From contig NZ_JBGYBX010000049.1 of the NCBI RefSeq assembly GCF_041817755.1, forward strand, positions 26,671 through 90,670: a stretch of DNA of 64,000 bases. Direction: 5' to 3'. Below the pieces are notes generated by a model. The model was not told the DNA's origin. It was given only the letters and a program-made list of their open reading frames with translations, and searched no databases. A program made the position numbers and the translations under genes. Shown in pieces: positions 7,401 through 15,309 of this stretch (its first letter is position 1; each line of letters opens with the position of its first letter). This DNA comes from Glaesserella sp041817755. GTDB taxonomy: Bacteria; Pseudomonadota; Gammaproteobacteria; Enterobacterales; Pasteurellaceae.

Positions 7401-8780
7401 ATGGCTAAAGCAGCAAAAACCGCTTATGTCTGTAATGATTGCGGCGCGGAATATTCCCGTTGGATGGGGCAGTGCCGCGCTTGTATGGCATGGAATACCA
7501 TCAGTGAAGTGCGTTTGATTTCGGCAAAGCAAGAGAGTAAAGGTGATCGTTTTAGCGGTTATGCCGGCACGACAACGGGTAAAGTTCAAACGCTGGCTGA
7601 AATTGATTTGCAGGAAGTGCCGCGTTTTTCCAGTGGATTTAACGAATTAGACCGTGTATTGGGCGGTGGCATTGTACCGGGCAGCGCCATTTTGATCGGC
7701 GGCCATCCCGGTGCGGGAAAAAGTACGCTATTGTTACAGGTCATGTGCGGGTTATCGCCTCATTTACCGACACTGTATGTAACAGGTGAAGAATCGTTAC
7801 AACAGGTAGCCATGCGGGCGAACCGTTTAGGGTTGCCGACCGCCCATTTAAAAATGTTGTCCGAAACTTCCGTGGAACACATTTGTAATATTGCCGATCA
7901 AGAAAAACCGAAGCTGATGGTGATCGACTCCATTCAAGTCATGCATCTTGCCGATATTCAATCTTCTCCGGGTAGTGTGGCGCAAGTACGCGAATGTGCC
8001 GCTTTTCTGACCCGCTATGCCAAAACTCGACAAGTCGCGATCATTATGGTCGGTCATGTGACGAAAGACGGCACGTTAGCCGGACCGAAAGTATTGGAAC
8101 ATGCCATTGATGCTTCTTTGTTGCTTGAAGGGGAAGCGGATTCTCGCTTTCGTACGCTGCGCAGCCATAAAAACCGTTTCGGTGCCGTGAATGAGCTGGG
8201 CGTTTTTGCTATGACGGAGCAAGGCTTACGGGAAGTGAAAAACCCATCGGCAATTTTTCTTAGCCGTAGTGACGAACAAACATCAGGCAGCTCCGTGATG
8301 GTCGTGTGGGAGGGAACCCGTCCGTTACTGGTTGAAATTCAAGCGCTGGTCGACCATTCCATGTTGGCAAATCCGCGACGGGTTGCGGTAGGGTTGGAGC
8401 AAAACCGCTTATCGGTATTACTTGCCGTTTTACACCGGCACGGCGGGTTGCAAATGTCCGATCAAGACGTATTCGTCAATGTTGTCGGTGGTGTAAAAGT
8501 CACTGAAACCAGTGCGGATCTTGCCTTATTGCTGGCATTAATTTCCAGTTTTCGTAATCGCCCGTTGCCGCAAGATTTGGTGGTATTCGGTGAAGTCGGG
8601 CTCGCCGGCGAAATCCGCCCGGTTCCGAGCGGGCAAGAGCGTATCAGTGAAGCAGCAAAACACGGTTTTAAGCGGGCAATCGTACCGTTCGGTAATATGC
8701 CGAAAAAACCGATTAAAGAGATGACTGTTTTCACGGTAAAAAAATTAAGTGACGCATTGGATATCCTTAGCGGATTATAA
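7401..8780 (+). CDS. radA: DNA repair protein RadA (Sms)
   Basis: 459 aa. The N-terminal zinc finger is CNDC...CRAC (residues 11-31), then a RecA-like ATPase with Walker A GGHPGAGKST, Walker B LMVIDSIQVM, the RadA-specific KNRFG motif, and a C-terminal Lon-protease-like domain (LALLLALISSF, GEVGLAGEIRPV). RadA is a DnaB-type helicase that drives branch migration during recombination; in naturally competent bacteria it also helps integrate incoming DNA, notable beside the pilus operon. Divergent from apfA. TTTTTGAGGTAAGT precedes the start. Confidence 0.97.
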   Translation: MAKAAKTAYVCNDCGAEYSRWMGQCRACMAWNTISEVRLISAKQESKGDRFSGYAGTTTGKVQTLAEIDLQEVPRFSSGFNELDRVLGGGIVPGSAILIGGHPGAGKSTLLLQVMCGLSPHLPTLYVTGEESLQQVAMRANRLGLPTAHLKMLSETSVEHICNIADQEKPKLMVIDSIQVMHLADIQSSPGSVAQVRECAAFLTRYAKTRQVAIIMVGHVTKDGTLAGPKVLEHAIDASLLLEGEADSRFRTLRSHKNRFGAVNELGVFAMTEQGLREVKNPSAIFLSRSDEQTSGSSVMVVWEGTRPLLVEIQALVDHSMLANPRRVAVGLEQNRLSVLLAVLHRHGGLQMSDQDVFVNVVGGVKVTETSADLALLLALISSFRNRPLPQDLVVFGEVGLAGEIRPVPSGQERISEAAKHGFKRAIVPFGNMPKKPIKEMTVFTVKKLSDALDILSGL

Positions 8781-8827
8781 CGACAGCTCAATCTTGCCCC
8801 ACCAATCATTTTTGTAAATTTCTTATC

Positions 8828-8866
8828 AAAACGGACCGCTTGTAACCCTAACACGCGGTCCGTTTT
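8828..8866 (+). terminator. Intrinsic terminator after radA
   Basis: A perfect 12-bp stem, AAAACGGACCGC (8828-8839) with GCGGTCCGTTTT (8855-8866), whose loop begins with the rest of an uptake word; the 3' arm supplies the T-run. It ends radA. Confidence 0.8.
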
Positions 8867-9126
8867 ATATGGAAATTTGCAATATATCGCGTAATCAGTG
8901 AAATGTTTGATTGAATCTGACTGTTTGTTCAACTTTTTGATGTAATTGATATTTGTACATTTTGTGCAAAATAGCTATAAAATGATTTTTTATGTATAAA
9001 AATGAAAATAAAGTGAATATAATTAACTCAATGTAAATTAAGTGTACAGATCCTTTGTCAGATTATCTATGAACGAGATGGTTACGCCTTTGAGATACTT
9101 AAGATGAAATCAACTGGGGGAACCAA
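8867..9126. other. AT-rich spacer with a possible gene remnant
   Basis: No complete gene. From 9023 to 9130 one plus-strand frame is open without a start codon and ends IIYERDGYAFEILKMKSTGG-TK, its TGA overlapping the ATG of the next gene as ATGA. That kind of coupling suggests the 3' end of a lost upstream gene. GGGGGAACC at 9116-9124 serves as the ribosome-binding region of the gene at 9127. Confidence 0.35.
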
Positions 9127-9870
9127 ATGAAAAACATATTCAGAAAAAAACGTTATTATTTTATTAGCTTATTTATGCTGTTATTCGGCGTTGTTTATTA
9201 CTGTTTGGATGACTATGTCAGTTTAGTACGCGCCGGTTATTGCCCGAAAACCCGAACCATTCTGGCAAAAGAAGAACTCTATCGCAATGCCATGCGGGAT
9301 TATCTCCAAGTTATGATAGAAATAAAACAGGAGTTGGCAGAAGAGTTTGAATCTAACCGAGAATTCCCTTATTACAATATTTGGCTGGGTAAACCAATAA
9401 ACGGTTATGAGTTAAAAAATATGATAAAACCTATTTTAGGATCAAGTGTTTTATATTCTGATAAGTTTTATAAAAAATATAAAGATAAAATGAAGGTTTT
9501 CGAGGATGTCGATAGTATTTTAGATAATGAGTTATTTCCTAAAAATAATTCATTTAATATTTACGATAATGTAATTATGAATTTTATTTATGCTTATGAT
9601 TGTTGTACTGTTTATACGCGAGAAGAGGCTATTGAACGAGTTGCTTTTTTGGAAAAAGGAATGGAAATGTATAAAGATGCACTTAAAACGGATTCTTTTA
9701 AAATAAAAAGGACGCCAACGGCATTCCGTTATTTAAATGTGAATTTTATGTTTACGGGGTTTGATGATGAAGTTATTGAAAATAATGCATTCGATATTCT
9801 TAGTTATTTTATACCGATTAACACCTGTGGCAATATTACGGTAAATATAAGATACAATGAAGATAAATAA
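9127..9870 (+). CDS. Hypothetical membrane-anchored protein
   Basis: 247 aa, not recognised. A basic N terminus (MKNIFRKKRYY) is followed by one hydrophobic segment (about residues 12-26, FISLFMLLFGVVYYCL), then a charged, Lys/Tyr-rich domain with cysteines at CPKTRT, YDCCTVY and NTCGN. The topology suggests an inner-membrane anchor with a periplasmic domain. The gene is much richer in A+T than radA or ppc on either side, a sign of horizontal origin. The ATGA overlap with an upstream open frame and a gene-start-like sequence right after its stop suggest it once belonged to a longer operon. The size and anchor would fit an immunity-like protein, but nothing in the sequence proves that. Confidence 0.6.
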   Translation: MKNIFRKKRYYFISLFMLLFGVVYYCLDDYVSLVRAGYCPKTRTILAKEELYRNAMRDYLQVMIEIKQELAEEFESNREFPYYNIWLGKPINGYELKNMIKPILGSSVLYSDKFYKKYKDKMKVFEDVDSILDNELFPKNNSFNIYDNVIMNFIYAYDCCTVYTREEAIERVAFLEKGMEMYKDALKTDSFKIKRTPTAFRYLNVNFMFTGFDDEVIENNAFDILSYFIPINTCGNITVNIRYNEDK

Positions 9871-9882
9871 TGAGGAGGATTT

Positions 9883-9963
9883 ATGACTACACTGACTCAA
9901 AATACAATGATACTAAAAATAAAACCGCTTATAAATATATTACAAGCGGTCCGTTTTGTTTAA
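9883..9963 (+). other. Possible truncated gene start (26 codons)
   Basis: GAGGAGG at 9871-9877 is an almost ideal ribosome-binding site seven bases before an ATG. The frame reads MTTLTQNTMILKIKPLINIL and stops after 26 codons, running through the inverted uptake words at 9921-9957. Such a strong start on so short a frame looks like the 5' stub of a gene whose body was deleted. It may instead be a real small protein. Confidence 0.3.
9921..9957. terminator. Inverted uptake-word hairpin between the hypothetical locus and ppc
   Basis: AAACCGCTT and AAGCGGT form a stem around an AT-only loop, with T-runs on both strands, between genes that converge. Likely terminates ppc from the right and the hypothetical locus from the left. 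Confidence 0.5.
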
Positions 9964-9974
9964 AATTTTGCAAA

Positions 9975-12614
9975 TTAGCCTGTATTGCGCATACCGGCGG
10001 CAATGCCGGTGATGGTGATCATCAATGCCTGTTCCAGCTCCGGATTTGGATTGTCACTTTGCGTGCGTAGGCGGTGTAACAACTCGACTTGGAGCAAGTT
10101 AAGCGGATCGGTATAGATGTTACGCAATGCGATAGAATCTGCGATCCAAGGCAAATCACCCATCAGTTGATCATCATGGGAGAGTGATAATACGGTTTGA
10201 ATGTCCGCTTGTAATTGGCTGCGTAACTCTTTTCCTAGACGGTGTAAATGTTGTGGTACAAGACGTTGGTCATAATGTTCCGCAAGCCATAAGTCGGTTT
10301 TACTGAACACCATCTCTAACATCCCGATGCGGGTGGAAAAGAAAGGCCATTCCTCACACATCTCTTTCAATAACGCTTCGTTACCTTGTTCAATTAATTG
10401 GCGTAATGCTGCGCCCGCACCTAACCAAGCCGGTAGCATCAAACGATTTTGCATCCAAGCGAAAATCCATGGAATCGCACGTAGGCTTTCTACGCCGCCG
10501 TTCGGATTACGTTTTGCCGGACGGGAACCGAGAGGTAGTTTGGATAGCTCTTGTTCCGGTGTTGCGGCACGGAAGTAAGGAACGAAATCCGGTTCGCCGC
10601 GAACGATGCCGCGATAGATTTCACAAGAAATTTCCGCGCCTTTATTCATCGCCTCACGCCATGCTTGTTTCGGCTCCGGCGGCGGACAAAGGTTGGCTTC
10701 TAAAATTGCACTGGCGTAGAGATCTAAACTTTCTACCGCTACGGCGGGTAAACCAAGTTTGAAGCGAATCATTTCGCCTTGTTCGGTGACGCGTAAGCCG
10801 TTTTTGAGTGAACGAGGCGGCTGTGAAAGCAAGGCGGCATGTGCCGGTGCGCCGCCACGTCCGATTGTACCGCCGCGACCGTGGAATAAGGTGAGTTCGA
10901 TGTTATATTTTTCACATAAATTCACTAATGCTTCTTGTGCTCGATATTGCGCCCAAGAAGCGGCTAACATGCCGGCATCTTTGGCTGAGTCGGAGTAACC
11001 GATCATCACCATTTGTTTGTTGTTAATCACACCACGATACCAGCCGATATTAAATAAGTCGTTCATGACTTTTTCACAGCGATCCAAGTCATCCAATGTT
11101 TCAAATAATGGTGCGACCGGAACGGTTTGCCGGCAACCCGCTTCTTTTAATAATAAGTGGACGGCGAGTACGTCGGAGGCTTCGCGCGCCATAGAAATGA
11201 CATAGGCGGAAATGACACCTGCCGGCTGTTCGGCAACCACTTTACAGGTATCCAGTACTTCTTGGGTTTCCGGGCTTGGCGTCCAGTTAGTCGGGACCAA
11301 CGGGCGACGAGAACTTAATTCACGTACTAAGAAAGCCTGTTTGTCATCTTCCGTCCATTGCGAATAATCACCCAAGCCGATATAACGGGTAATTTCAGCA
11401 ATTGCCATTTCATGACGCGTACTTTCTTGGCGAATATCCAAGCGGGATAGACCTAAGCCGAAGCAACGGATGCGACGTAAGCAGTCCAATAAGGCGCCGT
11501 TAGCGATAATGCGCATCCCGCAAGCGTGTAAAGACTGGTAGCAGTCATATAACGGTTCCCACAGTTGGTCATCGCAGGTGAGGATTTCGCTTTCGGTGAT
11601 GGTAAGCGGTTTTTCTTCTAAGAGTTCGGCGTAGTAAGCGACGGTCTTAATTAATTTGGTACGCAGATCTTTGACGACAACACGGTATGGCTCCAAGTGA
11701 TCGCCGTATTTGGCTCGGAATTCAGGTGTACAATGCACAACGGACAATTCGTCGGAAAGGACTTTGATGTCTTCTAAGAAAAGCTCTGCCGCTTTCCAGC
11801 GGTTCATGCGCAGGACTTGACGGGTGGTTTTTGACGTCACGAACGGGTTGCCGTCACGGTCACCGCCCATCCAAGAAGAAAAGCGAACAGGTGCAAGACC
11901 GACCGGGTGCTGCACACCGAAATTTTTCTCTAGATGAAAATTCAGCTGGCGACAAAATTCAGGTACGGCTTTCCATAAGCTGTTTTCAATCACTGCCATT
12001 CCCCATTTGGCTTCATCCACCGGCGTCGGTCTCTGAGTGCGGATTTCATTGGTATGCCATGCAAGGGCAATCAGCTGCATTAAGCGGCGTTTTAATTTGG
12101 TCGTTTCGGTTTCGGTTAAATCATCGTGTTCCAAGCGGCTTAAACAGCGGTTGATTTCAACGTGTTTATGCACTAACGAACGTCGGGTAACTTCCGTCGG
12201 GTGTGCGGTGAGAACAAGATCGATTAATAATTTTTCAACGGTATCGATGACTTTTTGCGCCGGTACGTTTTGTTCTTTCAAACGGGCGAATAAGGCACCC
12301 ATAGAACGTTCGCCGAGGGAGGCGTGTTTGCTGTGGCGGGAAATGGTATGGTATTGTTCGGCGATATTGGTTAAGTTTAGAAATTGGCTGAACGCACGGG
12401 CAACCGGAATGACGTTTTCGGTCGAAATATTGGCGAGCATATCCAACAGCTGTTCGCGCGCTTTTTCATCCCCCGAACGGGAACGGCGGGAAAGAAGTCG
12501 GATACTTTCAATCAACTCCAAAATCTCATTGCCCTGAGCATCACGAATGGTTTCCCCCAAGAAATCCCCTAACATATGAATATTATTACGCATAGATTCA
12601 TAAAGTTGGCTCAT
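9975..12614 (-). CDS. ppc: Phosphoenolpyruvate carboxylase
   Basis: 879 aa (E. coli: 883), cytoplasmic. It adds bicarbonate to phosphoenolpyruvate to give oxaloacetate, feeding the TCA cycle and, in capnophilic Pasteurellaceae, succinate formation. Catalytic motifs are intact: VLTAHPTEVTRR with His138, FHGRGGTIGRGGAP with the mobile Gly-rich loop, and VMIGYSDSAKDAGMLAASW. It ends in the conserved ITGIAAGMRNTG. Start MSQLYESMRNNIHMLGDFLG is the family N terminus, preceded by AAAGAGGATTATTT. Monocistronic, leftward. Confidence 0.98.
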   Translation of the reverse strand: MSQLYESMRNNIHMLGDFLGETIRDAQGNEILELIESIRLLSRRSRSGDEKAREQLLDMLANISTENVIPVARAFSQFLNLTNIAEQYHTISRHSKHASLGERSMGALFARLKEQNVPAQKVIDTVEKLLIDLVLTAHPTEVTRRSLVHKHVEINRCLSRLEHDDLTETETTKLKRRLMQLIALAWHTNEIRTQRPTPVDEAKWGMAVIENSLWKAVPEFCRQLNFHLEKNFGVQHPVGLAPVRFSSWMGGDRDGNPFVTSKTTRQVLRMNRWKAAELFLEDIKVLSDELSVVHCTPEFRAKYGDHLEPYRVVVKDLRTKLIKTVAYYAELLEEKPLTITESEILTCDDQLWEPLYDCYQSLHACGMRIIANGALLDCLRRIRCFGLGLSRLDIRQESTRHEMAIAEITRYIGLGDYSQWTEDDKQAFLVRELSSRRPLVPTNWTPSPETQEVLDTCKVVAEQPAGVISAYVISMAREASDVLAVHLLLKEAGCRQTVPVAPLFETLDDLDRCEKVMNDLFNIGWYRGVINNKQMVMIGYSDSAKDAGMLAASWAQYRAQEALVNLCEKYNIELTLFHGRGGTIGRGGAPAHAALLSQPPRSLKNGLRVTEQGEMIRFKLGLPAVAVESLDLYASAILEANLCPPPEPKQAWREAMNKGAEISCEIYRGIVRGEPDFVPYFRAATPEQELSKLPLGSRPAKRNPNGGVESLRAIPWIFAWMQNRLMLPAWLGAGAALRQLIEQGNEALLKEMCEEWPFFSTRIGMLEMVFSKTDLWLAEHYDQRLVPQHLHRLGKELRSQLQADIQTVLSLSHDDQLMGDLPWIADSIALRNIYTDPLNLLQVELLHRLRTQSDNPNPELEQALMITITGIAAGMRNTG

Positions 12615-12723
12615 AAAAAAATAATCCTCTTTTTAGGTCAAAATGTATGGTGCATAGATATACCTAAAAAGAGGATAAATGGCAATATGATTTAATTTTT
12701 TTGATGAAATAAATAAGAAAAAC

Positions 12724-13680
12724 TTATCCCTGTTCAAATAAATGTTTGTTAGCGGCAAGTTGTTCACGGGTTAAACTGAATACGCCCAGCCCGCCGTTTT
12801 TGAATTCCAGCCAGTTAAACGGTACGTTCGGAAACTGTTCGACTAAGTGCACCATGCTGTTACCGACTTCACACACCAATACACCGTTATCCGTTAAAAA
12901 GCGATCTGCGGTCGCTAAAATACGTTTGGTCAAATCTAAGCCGTCCACCCCGGAGCCTAATGCCATTTCAGGTTCATGGTGAAATTCTTCGGGCATATCG
13001 TTTAAATCTTCTTGGTCAACATAAGGTGGGTTGGTAACAATCAAATCATAACGATCTTGAGGCAATTGATTAAATAAATCGGATTGCAAAGGGAACACGC
13101 GATGTGCAAGTTGATGACGCTCAATATTGATTTCCGCTACGTTTAGCGCGTCAACGGACAAATCAACCGCATCAATTTCGGCATTCGGAAAACGTTGGGC
13201 GCAGGCAATGGCAATGCAACCGCTGCCGGTACACATATCCAAAATGCGTTTCGGTTCTGCCCGTAAAATGCCGGTAAAGCCTTGTTGGATTAATTCCGCA
13301 ATCGGTGAACGGGGAATGATGACTCGTTCGTCCACATAAAATTCTAAACCGCAAAACCAAGCGGAGCCGGTTAAATAGGCGACGGGTTTGCGTAAGCCGA
13401 GGCGTTGCCGCACCATTTCCACAATGCGTGTTTTCTCAATTCGGGTTAAGCGGGAAGCATAGAGGCTTTCCGGTACGTCCACGGGTAACGCAAGGGCATT
13501 CAATACCAACTGGTTCGCTTCATCCCACGGATTGTCGTGTCCGTGTCCGTAATAGAGATCGGAAGCATTGAAGTAACTGTAGCTCCAGCGCATCATATCC
13601 AAAATCGTTGAAAGGTCTTCGGTGACATCGTGCGACGCGATTTCATCCAATAGACCATGATTATAATGAGGTTCAAACAT
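12724..13680 (-). CDS. prmB: Ribosomal protein uL3 glutamine N5-methyltransferase
   Basis: 318 aa. SAM-binding motif ILDMCTGSGCIAIACA (about residues 140-155) and the NPPY catalytic motif (IVTNPPYVDQEDL), which holds the Gln side chain, define the HemK/PrmB group; VIIPRSPIAELI is PrmB-like. It methylates Gln150 of ribosomal protein L3. A longer frame reaches 13878 but would overlap smrB on the other strand; the ATG at 13680 follows AAAGAGCCTACT and gives MFEPHYNHGLLDEI. Divergent from smrB, the same arrangement as in E. coli. Confidence 0.93.
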   Translation of the reverse strand: MFEPHYNHGLLDEIASHDVTEDLSTILDMMRWSYSYFNASDLYYGHGHDNPWDEANQLVLNALALPVDVPESLYASRLTRIEKTRIVEMVRQRLGLRKPVAYLTGSAWFCGLEFYVDERVIIPRSPIAELIQQGFTGILRAEPKRILDMCTGSGCIAIACAQRFPNAEIDAVDLSVDALNVAEINIERHQLAHRVFPLQSDLFNQLPQDRYDLIVTNPPYVDQEDLNDMPEEFHHEPEMALGSGVDGLDLTKRILATADRFLTDNGVLVCEVGNSMVHLVEQFPNVPFNWLEFKNGGLGVFSLTREQLAANKHLFEQG

Positions 13681-13771
13681 AGTAGGCTCTTTCGTCAGTG
13701 GTGAGAGGGAGGTGTTATACCATATTTCGCTTTGTGTTAGAATGCGCAAGATGAAATTAAAAGGAGCCGAG

Positions 13772-14302
13772 ATGTTGGAAGACGATGATTTAGCCTTGTT
13801 TCGTGAGGCAACTAAAGGCACAAAAAAGATAAAACAAGATACCTTCGTACCAAAAGTTGAACTGCGAAAAAAGATCAATGAGCGACGTGAATTAAAAGAA
13901 CAAGCGGATACGCTGTTTTATTTTTCGGATGAATACGAGCCGTTGCTCACCGAAGAAAACGAAAAAGTAAAATATCGCCGTGAAGATGTGGATCCGTATA
14001 TTCTCAAACAGCTTCGACGCGGTGACTTTGAACCGGAACTGTTTTTGGATTTACACGGCTTAACCAAAGAACAAGCGAAAAAAGAACTGGCGAGTTTGAT
14101 TCTTGCCTGCGAACGGGAAGGCGTTTATTGCGCCAGTATCATGACCGGCTACGGTACGCGCACCTTGAAAGACCAAATCCCCCGTTGGTTGGTACAACAT
14201 CCGAAAGTCATCGCATTACATCAAGCGCCCAAAACGTGGGGCGGCGATGCGGCGATTTTGATTTTGGTCGAACAGCCGGAAAAAGCCGACTACAAGCGGT
14301 GA
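13772..14302 (+). CDS. smrB: Ribosome-rescue endonuclease SmrB
   Basis: 176 aa. The Smr domain has its DLHGLTKEQAKKELASLI start (around residue 95) and the TGYGTRTLKDQIPRWL core, ending WGGDAAILILVE. In E. coli SmrB cleaves mRNA between collided ribosomes. The upstream part is a charged extension. An in-frame start 20 codons earlier is possible, but AAAGGAGCCGAG sits directly before the ATG at 13772 and MLEDDDLALFREA is the family-like start. Shares its promoter region with divergent prmB. Confidence 0.9.
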   Translation: MLEDDDLALFREATKGTKKIKQDTFVPKVELRKKINERRELKEQADTLFYFSDEYEPLLTEENEKVKYRREDVDPYILKQLRRGDFEPELFLDLHGLTKEQAKKELASLILACEREGVYCASIMTGYGTRTLKDQIPRWLVQHPKVIALHQAPKTWGGDAAILILVEQPEKADYKR

Positions 14303-14405
14303 GATCCGCACGATTTTTTGCAAATAACGTTTTTATCGATAGATATGAGAGAAAATATCGGTAAAATGCGCCACGTTGTTATTCGAGAAACAAAAAGGAA
14401 ATTGA

Positions 14406-15269
14406 ATGTTAGAACTGATTATTGCCATTTTATGCAGCGTCTCTGTCGGCGTGTTAATCAAAATTGCCCGCGGTAAAGGTATTGCGATTGATCAAAGTAT
14501 TGCGGTGAATTATATCGTCGCAACCACGCTCTGCTATTTTTTACTGAAACCGGATTTTAAAGGGCAGACAATCGTGGAGATTGTCGAAGCACATCCGTCT
14601 TCCTATCTGTTCTTTGCCTTGGGAATATTGTTGCCGAGCGTCTTTTTAATTCAAGCCAAAGCCTTGGAATTTGCCGGTATTATTCGTACCGATGCTGCGC
14701 AGCGCTTGTCGCTTTTTTTACCTATTTTGGCAGCGTTTACTTTATTCGGCGAAGCGGTTACCACCAATAAACTGATTGCCCTGTTGTTGGCATTCAGTGC
14801 CTTGGGGTGTTTGTTATGGAAAAGCCATGAGGGCATGGGAAAGGGCGGGAAAACCGCAATCATCAGCTTGGTCTTAGTGTGGGTCGGCTTCGGTGTCATT
14901 GATATTCTGTTCAAACAAATGGCAAAATCAGGCTCGGCTTTTCCGTTAACCTTGCTGATTTCATTTATCGGCGCAGGCTGTGTGATGTTTATTTATTTGT
15001 TGCTTAAACGCACCCAATGGCGCATCCCGAGCGTCGGTGTCGGCTTAATTCTCGGGGGGTTGAATTTCGGTAATATTTTGTTTTACATTAAAGCGCATCA
15101 GGTGATGAAAGATGATCCGACCTTGGTGTTTACCGGCATGAATTTGGGCGTGATTTGTTTAGGAACACTCATCGGCGCGCTTTTCTTTAAAGAAAAAATC
15201 AACCGAATCAACTACCTCGGCGTTGCTGTGGCAATCATTGCCATTATCTGTTTGTTCTATTGGCGATAA
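14406..15269 (+). CDS. DMT-superfamily (EamA-like) permease
   Basis: 287 aa with nine to ten hydrophobic helices in two halves, each ending in an EamA-type pattern (ARxxxLF-like LSLFLPILAAFTLFGEAVTTNKLIALLL, and GALFFKEKINRINYLGVAVAI). DMT permeases export or import metabolites such as amino acids; the substrate cannot be told from sequence. AAAAGGAAATTGA precedes the start. Separated from arcB by a 24-nt palindromic terminator. Confidence 0.75.
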   Translation: MLELIIAILCSVSVGVLIKIARGKGIAIDQSIAVNYIVATTLCYFLLKPDFKGQTIVEIVEAHPSSYLFFALGILLPSVFLIQAKALEFAGIIRTDAAQRLSLFLPILAAFTLFGEAVTTNKLIALLLAFSALGCLLWKSHEGMGKGGKTAIISLVLVWVGFGVIDILFKQMAKSGSAFPLTLLISFIGAGCVMFIYLLLKRTQWRIPSVGVGLILGGLNFGNILFYIKAHQVMKDDPTLVFTGMNLGVICLGTLIGALFFKEKINRINYLGVAVAIIAIICLFYWR

Positions 15270-15270
15270 G

Positions 15271-15298
15271 TAAAAGGCGGATATCCGCCTTTTACTTT
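15271..15298 (+). terminator. Intrinsic terminator between the DMT gene and arcB
   Basis: TAAAAGGCGGAT followed by ATCCGCCTTTTA is a perfect 24-nt palindrome, then CTTTTT. The arcB start is only 16 bp past the hairpin, so some read-through is likely. Confidence 0.8.
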
Positions 15299-15309
15299 TT
15301 GGGAACGTT

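Noticed and set aside
9870..10070. A 66-codon plus-strand frame after the hypothetical gene
   Set aside because: It runs across the hairpin into the 3' end of ppc in antisense; the better start at 9883 is in another frame.
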